Shown piece after piece: positions 45,041-57,241 of a DNA stretch of 64,000 nucleotides. The notes below the pieces were generated by a model, which made no database searches, was not told the origin of the DNA, and saw nothing but the letters and a program-made list of their open reading frames with translations. The translations under genes and the position numbers were made by a program. Positions within the stretch are counted from its first letter, which is position 1. Each line of letters starts with the position of its first letter. Source of the stretch: Deroplatys truncata (Eukaryota; Arthropoda; Insecta; Mantodea; Mantidae); assembly GCA_030765065.1 (NCBI GenBank), contig CM060990.1, forward strand, positions 213,257,290 to 213,321,289, read 5' to 3'.

Positions 45041-45760
45041 ATGGGAGTGCAATTGGAAGTTTATACAGTCAGAATAGAACTATTTAACAGTGGAGGATAT
45101 AAATTGGGAAGAGAGAGTTTCGGAGAACAAAATGCAATGATGGTGTGGTACCGGTTGGTGATAATTGTTATGTTAGTAATCAGAGGAGTGGAGCTAAACC
45201 CGGGACCAGAAATGGAGCAGGTTATGGAAATGTTAAAGAGCATCGCAGAAGAAATATAAAATTTTAAAGGAATGGAGAAGAGAATTGAAGATAAAATTAT
45301 AGAGCAATTCGATGGGATAAAATCTATGTGGAAGAGCTTTGAGCACGACATAAATAAGGAATTCAAGGAATGTAATAGACGAGTGACACAGCTGGAGAGA
45401 GTCGAGGAAAGGAGGAGAAGATTGAATGTTATAATATTTGGAATAGAGGAAACAGGAGAGAAAAGAGTTTGGGAGCAAGTGGAGGATATTTTTCAACATA
45501 AATTAGAAATAAAGCTAGGCGGCTGAAAATAATACGACACCTTTAGAGTAGGAAGAAGAGGCATGTACCCAAGACTGGCAGTTGTTAAGCTGGCAACAGT
45601 GAAAATAAAATGGCGAGTTTTAAGCAGTGCCAAAAAGCTAAAAGAGACAAAATTATTTGTGGAACAAGATTACGGGAAAAAAGAGAGAATTAAGAAGTGT
45701 ATTAATAAGAGAAATGAAAAACGCCAGAGCTAGAGGAGACAAGGCATACGTTTGAGGATT
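45041..45760 (+). pseudogene. LINE-A (iv) ORF1 with 2A-like motif, coiled coil and RRM-like core
   Basis: From the N-terminus: a hydrophobic stretch WYRLVIIVMLVIR, then GVELNPGP (45185-45208), the 2A-like translational recoding motif except that the usual D before V/I-E is G. A short acidic segment, one in-frame TAA (45257-45259), and a coiled coil (KRIEDKIIEQFDGIKSMWKS...) follow. RRRRLNVIIFGIEETGEKRV starts an RRM-like core, continued after a frame break by DTFRVGRRGMYPRLAVVKL and ETKLFVEQDYGKKERIKK. ORF1 proteins of LINEs bind the element RNA. In other non-LTR elements 2A-like motifs at this position release the N-terminal peptide co-translationally. There is one stop and one frameshift. 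Confidence 0.82.
45185..45208 (+). other. 2A-like motif GVELNPGP
   Basis: Codons GGA GTG GAG CTA AAC CCG GGA CCA. The core E-x-NPGP is intact; the canonical D-V/I-E-x-NPGP has G in first position here. It directly follows a hydrophobic, signal-like segment. The homologous site in copy (iii) reads GVEMNPEP, so the motif is a family feature that has decayed there. Confidence 0.75.
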
Positions 45761-46169
45761 AGACGAGAGGAAACAGGATATACGTCAGATAAACTGGAGT
45801 GGGTCTTCAGAAAATCTACGTAGCAGAGGACAAGATGATGATGTTAGGGGAAGCAAAGAGAGTGGGGGAAGTAGCCTCGATGGAGATCCATGGCGAAGGG
45901 AGCGGATGACGTCACCGGACAAGCAAGACGGACTGGAAAAACAGCTGAGAGATGACACACGGAGGATGGCCTTGCAGACAGTCATGGGACCAAGTGAAAG
46001 TGATGAGGCGAAGCTCAACATATTTTCATCACCAGGGGGAAGCATTCTACAAGTGGAAGAAGGAGCAGGAGGTCGGAAACCTGTGGACAGAATACGACTG
46101 ACAAGGAGCAAGGCTAAATTACAGGAATTCAGGTTTGAGAGAAAGAGCTCGGTACAGGAAAAGACATTG

Positions 46170-47010
46170 GGGTTATATCTTGGAACGTGCAAGGGTTGTT
46201 TGAAAAGCTAAAGAATGGAGAAATAATGGAGATTTTAAGACTAAGTGATGTGATAGGGGTGATAGAGACTTGGTTGGCAAAGGACATCACAGTGGAAATA
46301 AGTGAATTTGAGATTTACGTGAAAGGTGGAGAAAAAAAAAGAAAGAGTGAAAGAGGGTGAGTGTCAGGGGGGTTAGGGTTATTTGTTAGTAAGGATTTGA
46401 AATTTAAAGTGAAACTGTGTGAATATTTAGGAGAGAACTCGGTGTTGTGGTGTGTATTAAGTGGATTAGGGGAGAAGGAAGGGGTATGTGTTGCAGTGGT
46501 ATATAACTCGCCACGTGCCTCGGAATTTTATAATCCAAATTTATTTAAATTGATAAGATATTGAGGAGTTATCAAACAGATACTTGGACAGTAGCTTTAT
46601 GATAATGGGTGACTTTAATGCCAGAGTAGGACTGAGTCAAATAAAGCTAATAGATCCTGAGTATGAGATAATGGGGGGGAGAAAAGGAGATGGAAAGAAC
46701 AATGAGCAAGGACAAAGTAATGAACTGTGAAGGAAAGAAGTTGGTTTTGTGAGGAGTTCAATATGGTGATACGTAATGGGGTAAAGGGGAAAGATGAAAT
46801 GGGAGAATTTACTTGTGTTAATTATAATGGTCAGTGTGTGGTTGATTATATGTTATATTCTGTAGATTTAAACATAAATCTCATGGATTTTGAAGTTTTG
46901 AATATAGTCTGTTTTAGTAATTACTTCCCATTAAGCGCAAGTTTTATAAGCACATATAAAGGAGAACTAATACGAGAACAAAAAGAGGAGTTAAAATTGA
47001 AAAAAATATA
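46170..47010 (+). pseudogene. LINE-A (iv) APE-type endonuclease
   Basis: ISWNVQGLFEKLKNGEIME at about 46172 (catalytic N block), VIGVIETWLAKDI (E block, about 46255), VCVAVVYNSPRASEFYNPNL (Y block, about 46487), SFMIMGDFNARVGLSQIKL (DxN block, about 46592) and GEFTCVNYNGQCVVDYMLYS (about 46801, the substrate-recognition loop and D). All catalytic blocks are recognisable, but stops and frameshifts separate them. Confidence 0.87.
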
Positions 47011-47019
47011 AATGTAGGG

Positions 47020-47829
47020 GGGGAGGAGACAGAAGCTTTTCTGAAGGAGTTAGGGTCAGATATAGGGGTAATAAGGGAGGAGGAGGTAGAAGAAGTGCTG
47101 AAAGAAAATAAAACGGAGGAAGCAGTTTTAAAGCTAGAAAGGTTAGTGAAATATGCAGGTGAAAGGATGAAAGTGAAAGATTGTATGGGTGGGAAAACGA
47201 AGGGATGGTGTGATGAAGAATGTAGGAGGGCGAAACGAAGAGTTTTAAGGGAATTAAGAAGGTGGAGGCAGGGGGAAGGGCAAAAGGAAAGAGAGGAGGA
47301 GTTTATGATTGAATGGTGGGGATTTAGAAAAACTTGTTGGATGCAAAGAGGAGAGAATGGGCAGAGAAAATGAGTAAAAAGTTGTATGAGGCAGCAATAG
47401 CTAATGATAGTAAAAAAATATGGCTTTTGGTTAAGAGAATGTATAAGGATAGAGCAAGAAAAAGGTGCAGAATAAGTGCAGGTGAAAGGTTCAATTATTT
47501 CAAAAATTTGTTAGGAGGGGAACAACAGAATAAGCAAACAATTTGGGTAATGGAAAATAGCAATTATGTTGAGTATTTAGTTAAGTTGATAGAAATAGGG
47601 GAAGTAAGGGAAAAAATTAAAAGATTAAAAAGGGACAAAGCATGTGGTATTGATGGCATACCAGGGGAGTTTTGGAAAGCTTGGACTAAATGCAAACCGT
47701 TTAAAATTGCTGGTTAAGATACTAAATACAATTTTTGAAGGGGGTAAGGTTCCCAGGAGTTGGAAAACAGCAATAGTGGTCCCAATATTCAAGAACAAGG
47801 GGGAGGTGAATAACTCAGCTAACTACAGG
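47020..47829 (+). pseudogene. LINE-A (iv) ORF2 linker and RT N-terminus, up to the nested insertion
   Basis: Linker with WCDEECRRAKRRVLRELRRW (about 47210) and KIWLLVKRMYKDRARKRCR, then RLKRDKACGIDGIPGEFWKA (about 47620) and SWKTAIVVPIFKNKGEVNNS up to ANYRG, where the I-clade LINE has inserted at AACTACAGG (47821-47829). The reading continues at 53772. Confidence 0.87.
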
Positions 47830-48399
47830 GGTGATGATGATGATGATGATGATGTGATGGGGTTTAAGGGCGCTAAACGTCTGTCATCAGAGCCCTTACA
47901 AAGTATAAAATTTTAAAATCCAAAACTAAAATATGGGACATAAACCTGCTTAGTCTAAAACACTAAAAACAAGACAATAAATTCTAAATTACACCACACT
48001 AAAACCATGGTAAGTAAAACAAGAAAAGAGTAACACGTGTCAAGAAGTGTAAAACGCAAGGGACATGAGCACCATATGTCTGTCGAGGAGAAGAGCCCCA
48101 TTAAAACAGACAATATAAAATCACAAAGATAAAACATGCTCAGCGCATCAAATGCGCCGATTAAAACCACTGTCACTTATAAAACGTAAAAGACATTCTA
48201 CAGCATGCGCGTCGTCTGCCAAAACATTGGTTATGACAACAAGCAGACCCACACGAATGCGCAAAGGAGACAAAATTTGACACTCTGTTAAAATGTGACG
48301 TACCGTTAAGGGCTCATCATACTGCACAAAGAGTGGTGCGGGGTTACCACTGATCAGGTATCAGGTATCTATGACTAAAAAGACAATGTCCAATTCGTA

Positions 48400-51300
48400 A
48401 ACGTGCTAAAAGTACCTCTTCCTGACGAGAAGAACGAGAAGAGGTACCCCAGACTAATGGGAGAGGTTTAACCTCCCGCAACTTGTTCCCCCAGAGGGTC
48501 GTCCACTCATCGCGCCACAGTGAGAGGATGTGGTGTCATAAAAGAACATAGAAATCAGTGGAGGGAACAACAGATGTAAAAATTCTGGGCGATAAAATTG
48601 CCGATTTGGCAGCAGCGTCGGCAGACTCGTTCCCTGAGATGTCCACATGACCTGGAATTCTAGGGAAGGAGACGCTGATGATAGAGGCACCAAGCGAGTG
48701 GAGCAGGTCATGTATGCACTGTACGAGGGGGTGGTAATTGTACAGTGCATTAATACTCTGAAGGGCACTCAGAGAGTCCGTACAAACAACACAGTGCCAT
48801 AACTCGTGCTGCTGAATGTATAAAATGGATTGATAAGTACTAAAAAGTTCGGCGGTAAAAATCGAACATTGCCACAGTAAACGGAAAGTAAAACTATGTC
48901 AACCAAAAATAAAGGCACACCCTACTCCAACATCAGTCTTAGACCCATTAGTATATAAAAAAATGACAGTCCTCGAATTGCGCCTGAAACTCCAAAAAGG
49001 CGGATCTAAGGACCGAAAAAGGGGTCTCATTCTTCGGCAGCGACGTTAACCCAAGGTGACAGTGGGCCTTAGCGCGCAACCAAGGAGGAAATCACGATTC
49101 CCCCTGGGAAGGGCCGGCACTGGCTTAACGTCCAAATGCCGAAGAAGCTGGCGAAATCGAACCCCTGGAGGGAGCAATGCAGAGGAGCTAACAAAATATT
49201 GCCGATCAAGTGAATCCTGGAAAAATAACTTGAAGGACGGGTGGTCAGGCGAGCTGGAGAGTCAACATGCATAGCTGCACAAAAGCATCTCACGCCTGAA
49301 GGACAGCGGAGGCTCTGCAGCTTCAGTGTACAGACTAGGTACAGGGCTAGTTGGAAAGGCCCCTGTAGCGACTCTTACGCCACGATGGTGAATGGCATTC
49401 AAGCGACGTAACACATGTGGACATGCCGATGAATAGACAGCGCACCCGTAATCAAGCTTGGATCGGACCAAGGAGCGATAAAGACGCAGAAGAACGGTCT
49501 GATCAGCTCCCCAGGATGTGCCACTTAAAACACGTAAAAGATTAAGAGAACAGTCACACTTTGCTTTTAAAAAGGAAATGTGCGAAGTCCAGTTTAGCTT
49601 CCGATCAAACATCAACCCTAAAAATTTCGCCTCGTCTGCAAATGGAAGTATCTCCAGCCCAAGGTGGACAGAGGGCGGAAGGAAAGCCTTCCGGTGCCAG
49701 AAATTGATACACACGGATTTCTCGACGGAGAAATTAAAGCCGTTGGCGTTACTCCAGGCATAGAGACGGTCGATACAGCTCTGGAGACGGCGTTCGAGCA
49801 AACAGGTCCACCGTGAACTGCAATAAATGGTAAAATCGTCAACGAAAAGGGACGATGAAATGCCAGGGGGGATACAATCAGCAATGGGGTTGATAGCAAT
49901 CGCAAAAAGTGTGACACTGAGTACAGAGCCCTGTGGTACACCGTTCTCTTGAATAAAACGACTAGATAAAACCAAGCCCACACCTACACGAAAGATGCGA
50001 TCCGTCATAAACTCCCGAAGAAATATGGGAAGACGACCGCATAAATTCCATGCGTGGAGTGTACGTAAAATCCCGCCCCTCCAACAAGTGTCATAAGCTT
50101 TCTCCAGGTCAAAAAACACAGCCACTGTTTGACACTTTCTCAGAAACCCATTCATAATATGTGTCGACAGAGAGACCAGATGGTCAACGGTAGAGCGGTG
50201 GCGACGAAATCCACGCTGAGCGTTCACTAGAAGTTTCTGAGACTCAAGCCACCATGTCAACCGCCCGTTGATCATGCGCTCCATCACCTTGCAAATGTAA
50301 CTGGTGAGGGAGATAGGGCGGTAGCTGGAAGGTAGTTGGCGATCCTTCCCAGGCTTAAGTATAGGGATGATGGTGGCTTCGCGCCAAACTGAAGGAAAAA
50401 CGCCGTCTGCCAAAGACGCTTATAGACCAGTAAGAGAAAGAGTTTACTGTCGGCTGAAAGGTGCTTTAACATTAGGACATGAATGCCGCCCGGCCCAGGA
50501 GCGGAGTGCCTAGAAAAATGGAGAGCGTGCTTCAGCTCCCTCATTGTGAAAAGTTCATTATAACACTCCTGATTAAGAGACCGAAAACTATAGGTCACAA
50601 AATCCAACTGGTCTTTGAGAGTGCGGAAGTCGGCGGAATAATGGTCAGAACTGGAAACCGCCTAAAAGGCAGCACCCAGAGTGATAGCAATGGCAGCCGG
50701 ATCCACTATGATGGCATTGGAAACCTGAAGGCCAGACAGTACAATTCGACATTTTACCGGAGAAGCGACGAAGTTTATCCCAAACAGAGGAAGACGTGAA
50801 GCGATTAAAAGACTCGACAAAACGAGTCCAAGATGCCTTCTTGCTATCCTGAATAATGGGACGAGCCCTGGCACGCGATTGTTTAAAAGTAACCAAATTA
50901 TCAAGTGTAGGGTGTCGCCGAAACACCCTAAGCGCAGCTCTACGGGCACGAACGGCGTCCCGACAGTCCTCGGTCCACCACGCAACAGGAATACGCCGAG
51001 GGTGGGAAGACGAACGAGGAATTGTGCGTTCGGCGGCAGATAGGATCGTAGACTTAAGGTGCTGCACCATTTGGTTAACGTCAGTGAAGGGCTGGTCCAC
51101 AAAAGACACGAGGCTGGAATGCAGTCTCCAGTCGGCTTTAAGGAAGTGCCAGGTAGGTGCTCTAGAAGGCTGGACGTGGTGAGACAGAAGAGAAACCATG
51201 CAGGGGTAATGATCGCTGGAGATGTCAGCGACGACGTTCCACTGCAGACGACAAGCAAGCTGGATGGAGCAAACAGTAAGGTCTAAGTGAGAGAATGTAC

Positions 51301-51824
51301 CAGAAGAATCAGAAGGAAAAGTAGGTTCACCTGTATTGAGGATGGAGAGGTTGAACTGAGAAAAAATGTCGGAAAGAAGAGTTCCCCTTGCACAAGTCCT
51401 TAGCGAACCCCACAGGCATTAAAATCTCCCAACAGAAGAAATGGTGTTGGGAGAGCGGACGGATGATCTCGAATGTCCGCGTTAGCGAGGGCAGACGATG
51501 GAGGTGAATAGACAGAGCAAACAGAAAAGAAAAAGCCGGGTAATTGAAGCCTAACGCAACAGCTTGCAAGTCGGACATAAGATTGAGAGTTTGAATATGA
51601 ACGTCGTTACGCACTAATAACATGACACCTCCATGAGCAGGAGTACCCTCATCCGGTGCAAGATAGTAGCGAACCGGAGTATACCCTCGGAGATCAAAAG
51701 GATCGTGAGGGCGAAGCTTAGTCTCCTGCAAACACATGACCATAGGTGAATGGGAACGCAATAAAAGTTGCAGTTCCGCCCTATGCGATCGTACACCATG
51801 TAAATTCCAGATGAGGATAGCCAT
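48400..51824 (-). pseudogene. I-clade LINE ORF2: endonuclease, RT, RNase H
   Basis: Endonuclease: MAILIWNLHGVRSHRAELQ, PMVMCLQETKLRP and HGGVMLLVRNDV (51824-51590), then an HFFCWEILMP block where the DFN motif has decayed. RT: a 383-codon open frame (50413-49262) with PSSYRPISLTSYICKVMERM, VAVFFDLEKAYDTCWRGGIL, ENGVPQGSVLSVTLFAIAIN, catalytic FVDD (49835-49846) and AKFLGLMFDRKLNWTSHISF. RNase H: FFIYTNGSKTDVGVGCAF (first Asp now Asn), IFTAELFSTYQ, CTDSLSALQSI and FPRIPGHVDISGNESADAAA (48965-48600). Frameshifts in the endonuclease and linker inactivate it. Confidence 0.9.
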
Positions 51825-51844
51825 GAGTAAAACGGATAAACTTC

Positions 51845-53120
51845 TTACATAGAAGGGCGGCTCAAAATAACTTTTTGCTTAACCTTGGGGCTCGGGCTTT
51901 TGGTATGGAGTTGGTCAGACTCCATAGGTTCCTCGAAGGGAGGGCCCACGCGCTGTGCCAGAAACCGATTCAAGCGCCGAGAATCGGTTCTGAGTGGCAA
52001 TGGGTGAAGGGGGCCGCTGAGCGCGGCTTGTCCCAGGAGCATCCTCGGACTGCGACCTTCGAGGAGGAGAAGGTGAACTTTTATTACCACGCGCACGCGG
52101 AGGGTCTTTCAGAAAATCTTCCCTACGAAGTTTCTGCTTCGATTTCTTCTCAGTGCCTTGTGACTTCATAACCTTTGGAACAGCTTTAGATGGCTTGATA
52201 ACTGCGGCTGAAATGGACGGCCGGATGGTAGTGGCGGTCAATGCACTCATGGTCCAAGCCTGTGTTTCGGCATCCTTCCGGGGTACTGGCGAGGCAACAA
52301 TAGAGCTGAACGTACCCGATCGCAGGAGCGCAGGTTGGCGCGCATGGAAACGCCTCCGGGCTTCAGCGAAGGAGAGTTTCTCCTTCACCAGGATCTCCTG
52401 ATCGCCTTCTCGTCCAAGTACCGCGGACAGTCGGCAAATGACGCAGAATGAGATCCTTTGCAATTTACGCAGGCGGGGGCTGTTGAACAGGTACCTTCGT
52501 GTGAGGGCTGGCTAAATGATGCACAGATGGTGACGGCACTCTTACATGAGACTTGCGTAGCCTAAAATGTTGGCATTTAAAACAACACAGAGATCTGGGT
52601 ATATAAGGCCTCACCGCAATACGTTCGTACTCTGCGGAAACACTCGAGGGCAGATCGACGCCATCGAACGTGAGAAACAGGGTACGAGCGGGTACCAACA
52701 CCCCGTCGCGTTTAGCCTGCACTCGATGAACTGCTATTACCTTTTGGTCGTAAAGATATTCGACCAGTTCATCGTCCGACATACCATCGATGCTATGGGT
52801 GGTAACGACGCCTCGACAGGAATTCAAGGTGCGGTGCTTCTCAACACGGATGGGATAAGCTTGGCGCGCAACAAGGACTTACTTTGTGCATCGGACTTGC
52901 TTTGTACTAACAATGAACCATTTCGAAGGCGAGTGTACGAATTAACCGGACCAGCAATTGAGTCAGTGCCCTTCTGGATAATAAAAGGGTTCACCTTCTC
53001 AAAAGTCTGACCTTCCTCTGTTCGCGTAATGACTAAGTAACAACCAGATGTCGGTGGTGCTACTTCTGTTACAAAGACTTTTCGCCACTTATTATTAGTA
53101 ATGGAGAAAGAGGGCTCCAT
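51845..53120 (-). pseudogene. I-clade LINE ORF1 (Gag)
   Basis: Start MEPSFSITNNKWRKVFVTE (about 53120), then GCYLVITRTEEGQTFEKVNP FIIQKG, an RRM-like region with DGMSDDELVEYLYDQKVIAV and LTFDGVDLPSSVSAEYERIA, then RSLCCFKCQHF, the first half of a zinc knuckle whose remaining cysteines are obscured by a frameshift near 52470. The C-terminal part has ILVKEKLSFAEARRRFHARQ, the ATQNRFSALE box and a basic, proline-rich tail. ORF1 binds the element RNA. At least three frame breaks. Confidence 0.85.
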
Positions 53121-53296
53121 AGCGAAAGAAACCCTCCACCATTGCAACCATCTCCGACCTCGGGCTCTGACTTCCCGGGCGTTACTCCGGCTTGGGTGAG
53201 TGGCCTATCTATACCAGTCTCAACCCAGAGTCACACCTCCCAGAACATAGACAGAGGGACCCAATGGCCGTTGGAAGTCAGCAGCTCATGCAATGG

Positions 53297-53315
53297 CCCC
53301 CCCCCCCCCCCCCCC
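53297..53315 (+). repeat. C19 homopolymer in the I-clade LINE 5' region
   Basis: Nineteen C in a row, G-run on the element's sense strand, just upstream of ORF1. The run length is likely to be variable or a sequencing-error site. Confidence 0.95.
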
Positions 53316-53771
53316 GCGGTACTGCAGTTGAACAGCAGATACGAACGCATACCCTACATGATGACTCCGGGTGGTGGGGATGATGACATTACCCATTCAC
53401 CCAGCTGCGCATCCAGTGCGCAGGTATCCATCAGGTTGTGTCCATGGAGGATTAAAAGAAAGAAAGGGTAAAATAAATCAAAGCTGTGTGGGCATTTTGC
53501 ACACAAGGTAGGCCGGCGAGGAAGGAAAAGAGATGTGTAAATGAATGGTCATGGTGCAAAATGTTCGTAAGTAGAGAGGTCAAGAAAGAACGACGGCGAG
53601 GGGCGGCATGAAACAAAATGCAAAGAAGAGCCTACCTTGAGTCCCCCGGTCATGAGGACGAACCCACCTCGACCTAACGAGGTTGGAGGGATGATGATGG
53701 CGATGAGAGGCTCGGGCACCCTGGGTACGCCAAACCCATACATAAGGTGAGCCCCTGGGGGGAACTACAGG

Positions 53772-55603
53772 AGGATTAGCCTGTTATCAGTGTTAGGAAA
53801 GTTTATACAGGGGTCTTGGCTGAAAGAGTATAAAGTTGGGCAGAGGAGGGGGGAAAGATATCTGATCTCCAGGTGGGTTTTAGGAAAAATAGGAGAGCAA
53901 TAGATAATATTTTCCTAATAACCTCATTGGTCAATAAATATCTCACAAAGGGGAAGATTATACATCCTATTCATGTATTTTGAAAAACCTTTTGATACAA
54001 TAAATAGGGAAGCTTTATGGGGCAAACTGAGTATGAAAAGAATGAGTAATAAGTTTATAAGAACAGCACAAAGGATATATGAAAATAATGATTTTTGTAT
54101 AAGGTTTGATTATAATGTAATGACAAAGGAGATTAAAAATTGTATAGGTTTAAATCAAGGCCGTAAGTTAAGTCCTATATTATTTAATTTGTTTATTGGT
54201 GATATTTTAGAGTCAATTAAGCTGGAAAATGGCCATCCTCCAATAATTGGGAATGAGGAGATACCAGGGTTATTATTTATGGATGATTTGGTTGCAGGAT
54301 CAATAACCATTGTGGGACTAAACAAAGTAATTGGAGCAATAGAGAGGTTTGTAACAAGTGGAGCCTTAAAATTAATACAAGTAAAACAAAAGCAATGGTA
54401 TTTAAAAAGGGTAACAAGCTAAGAAAGGACGAAAAATGGAGTTGGAAAGGAAAGGAAATCGAGATTGTTAGTAGTTTTGATCACCTAGGACTAAGATTAA
54501 GCAGTAATAGTAGATGGGTTGAACAAAAGAAACAGGTTTTAACTGAAGGAAAAGTGGCAATGAAAGCTATTAGAGCTTGTTTAGACAAAATACCAGGGAT
54601 GCAAGTAAAATGGTAAGAAAGAGTATATGGAGCAGTAATTGAGGCAAAAATGCACTATGGTGTGGAGATTTGGGGTATAGAGGATGGGTGGTAACATGTA
54701 AATAAGGTGCATAGGAGCTTTTGCAAATTAATTTTGGGTTTACCGAGAGCTTCACCTAATGGGGTTGCACAAATGGAGCTAGGGAGAGTCAGTAGTAAGG
54801 CAAAAATTATGGAAAGAGTAGTGGAATACTGGTTCAGGATTAAGGAATTAGAAAATATCATCTTAAAGCATTGCTTGGAGGTTCAGCAAAAGCTTAATAA
54901 AGAGGATACTTGGTAATCGTCCAGAAGGAATTCTAAATGAAACAGGATGTAGAGATATTTGGAGGGATAGCCAGGTATGGGAGAAAGGGTGTTGGAAAAG
55001 AGTTAGATTGAGAATTGAAGACATGGAAACATAGGAAATAATTGGTAGTTTCAACTCCAAAAGTTCATTGTGTATATATATACAGAGCTTAAGGACACGG
55101 GAAAGGGAAATTTATGCTGATGTTTGTAACAAATCAGTAAGAGAGAGTTTTGCATGGGCAAGGACAGGGGTGGTGAGTTAAAAGGCTTATGGGAAGGAGA
55201 AAATCAAGGGAAATGCCCGTTGTGAAATAGGAATTTTAACAATTATTGGCATTTACTCTTAGACTGTGAAGGATAATGAGCATGAGAGAGAAATTGCAAA
55301 AAATCGAAACGTCCAGTTTACCAAATGAAATTAGGCGCAGTGAGAAATAGATGGCTGAAGAAAGTTAGAAATAAGGAATAGGAACAAAATGCAGACTGAG
55401 AAAGGAAAGAAGTAAATAGGACCCAATAGCTCGGTAACCATGGTGTTGGATGCTATGGGTCCTTAGAAATGCAGCAACTTAGCAAAGCGAGGAAAATGAT
55501 GTGTAAAGGGTAGCATGTAGGGATAGAATTTAAGTATTATTGAAATTATATTTGTGAATGTAATTATCGAAGTGAAATAAATATCTATCTAAAACAAAAT
55601 ATC
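53772..55603 (+). pseudogene. LINE-A (iv) RT C-terminal part and tail
   Basis: Resumes with ISLLSVLGKF, then LFMYFEKPFDTINREALWGK (about 53965), NQGRKLSPILFNLFIGDILE (about 54155), LLFMDDLVAGSITIV (FMDD at 54276-54287) and FDHLGLRLSSNSRWVEQKKQ (about 54476), NKVHRSFCKLILGLPRASPN (about 54700), and a C-terminal CPL/C...H...C-like motif near 55215-55270. The 3' UTR ends AATAAATATCTATCT before the 13-bp duplication. Confidence 0.87.
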
Positions 55604-55739
55604 TACATACAAAATTAATATTTAATATTTAGAAAGTATTTACAAATGTACAATAAAGGAATAATTCTTGACTGTGTCATAGTATTCCATATGGCAAACA
55701 ATGTTCCATGCAAGCTGAGACCTAAAACAAATAAAATAT

Positions 55740-56870
55740 GCATCTATTAAAATGGCTGGAATTTGGCCCTATGCAACTTTTACCCAGTTGCATACGAAAG
55801 ATAATGTAGGTCTTTGAAGTTTCCCAGTGGGTGTTAACTTGCGGTTGTTGTCTGCCATCCATTCTGTATACAATGTTTTCATATGAGCCTTAAATGGGCA
55901 GTTTATGCAAACATCCACTGACTGCAGCAGTGAAATCATTCCATCAGTTTCCTGCAGCTAATCTTCTTTTCACATCTTCCGTATGCTCCCCACAAAAGCT
56001 GTCCAATCCGAGCATGTTTCTCTGACATGGTAGAAGTGCTCCAGGATGTCACTCCCATATGGCTTTAATTCACTCAACAATTAGCACATTGTCCAACCAC
56101 CCTTTTTCTTCTGCTCTCACCAGGACACCAGTAGGAAAATTCTCTTCCTTGGGAATGGCTTTCCGCTTAAATATTATGAACAGTGGAAGTTTCCTGTCAT
56201 CAGCAAGGATAGCCAACATAATTTTACAGCATTGCTTTTTGCAACCATCTGTATGTATTGTCAGTCTTCGAGCCGCTTTTTTTCAATGATGGTATCATAT
56301 GGCATCACAAAATAAACAGGTGTTTAATCAGCATTTGCTATTTGTGAAAGCAAATATTCATGCTGCTTACAAACATGTATAACATACCTTTGAAATGACA
56401 GAAGTTTGTCTTCATATGCTTCCAGCATACACTGCGCTATTGTGATACACCAGTGAATTGAAAACTAACACTGTACAAAATAGCGTAGAATCCATCCAAT
56501 GCTTGCTTTGAAATTCTGTGAAACGCCAATCTCTCACACAATATTCATTGTTTGAAGGTGGCACATTTCTATGGTCACAGTATAACCAAACTGGCATCTC
56601 GAACTTACTAAGGCTCCAAGTTTATCCTCCACTTCTGGATACTTGGCCAGCAAACCTTGGAAAGACTGTTTATTGCAGTTGGTTGCTTACAACTTGTCCA
56701 TTTTCCTCCAATCCCTTACACAAAATTCTGGAACATTGAATTTTCTTCTTGCAGCACAATTTCATATTTCTTCGGCTTCTTTGATAATTTCCAATTTTTC
56801 TGCAGCAGTGAATGAACACTATCTTATAGTAATCATTTTTGTAAGTCGGCCGAGGTGAGAACATGAATAA
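55740..56870 (-). pseudogene. pogo/Tigger-type transposase relic
   Basis: From about 56835 leftwards on the minus strand: FTSAAEKLEIIKEAEE, then NCAARRKFNVPEFCVRDWRK (CENP-B/psq-type helix-turn-helix), LAKYPEVEDKLGALV, IAQCMLEAYEDKLLSFQRYV, HEYLLSQIANADTPVYFVMP, and the DDE region starting with a LADDRKLPLFIIFK-like stretch (about 56210-56160). Near the C-terminus, LLQSVDVCINCPFKAHMKTL (about 55905) is the Q-P-L-D-type third-acid block. Stops are frequent. The terminal repeats were not found. Confidence 0.8.
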
Positions 56871-57230
56871 TGGTCAGAAAGAACAAACGGTACCTAAATT
56901 AGAACTATTGCATATGCTGGGGACCACCTGGAGACTAACAAAGCCTGACACTGATGCTATCGCTAATCCTGTTATACTTCATGCACTTGCATACCGGAAA
57001 TGCATGTAGGACTACGTGAGTCAAAAGCAATGCTTCCAACATAAATTCAAACAAGACACACATCCAAATTTTCAAAACAATTTTTTTCAAAAAAGGTGCG
57101 CGTGGTACACAAGTAATTATGGCATTATTACAAGTTTTGCTATCTCTTCAGGATTTTGAAACATAATTTTTTATTTTTATATTCATAGATACAAAGGTAG
57201 CAGTTTTAACTGCATTAAATAAACAACATT
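56871..57230. other. Intron sequence, nothing recognised
   Basis: AT-rich sequence between the pogo relic and the SINE; it may include the decayed end of the former. Confidence 0.4.
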
Positions 57231-57241
57231 TGCTTTACTGG

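Larger units (their letters stand above)
47830..53762 (-). mobile_element. I-clade LINE, full-length, nested in LINE-A (iv)
   Basis: 5,933 bp with a 9-bp duplication AACTACAGG (47821-47829 and 53763-53771). In the minus sense: 5' UTR, ORF1 Gag (about 53120-51845), ORF2 with endonuclease, RT and RNase H (51824 to about 48400), and a 3' end of (CAT)n repeats (47830-47853). The trinucleotide tail and the RNase H domain are typical of I-type LINEs. It is GC-richer than its host and better preserved, in line with a younger insertion, though still with stops and frameshifts. Confidence 0.93.
44977..55603 (+). mobile_element. LINE-A copy (iv), full-length, carrying a nested I-clade LINE
   Basis: Flanked by a perfect 13-bp duplication, TACATACAAAATT (44964-44976 and 55604-55616). 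Without the nested insertion it is about 4.7 kb. Order: short 5' UTR, ORF1 with 2A-like motif, ORF2 with APE endonuclease and RT plus C-terminal zinc-like domain, AT-rich tail. Its 5' end (GGAGTTGCT) coincides with that of copy (iii). Copies of the family at 18450-20334, 20335-21670 and 22795-29360 allow a consensus. Confidence 0.92.
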
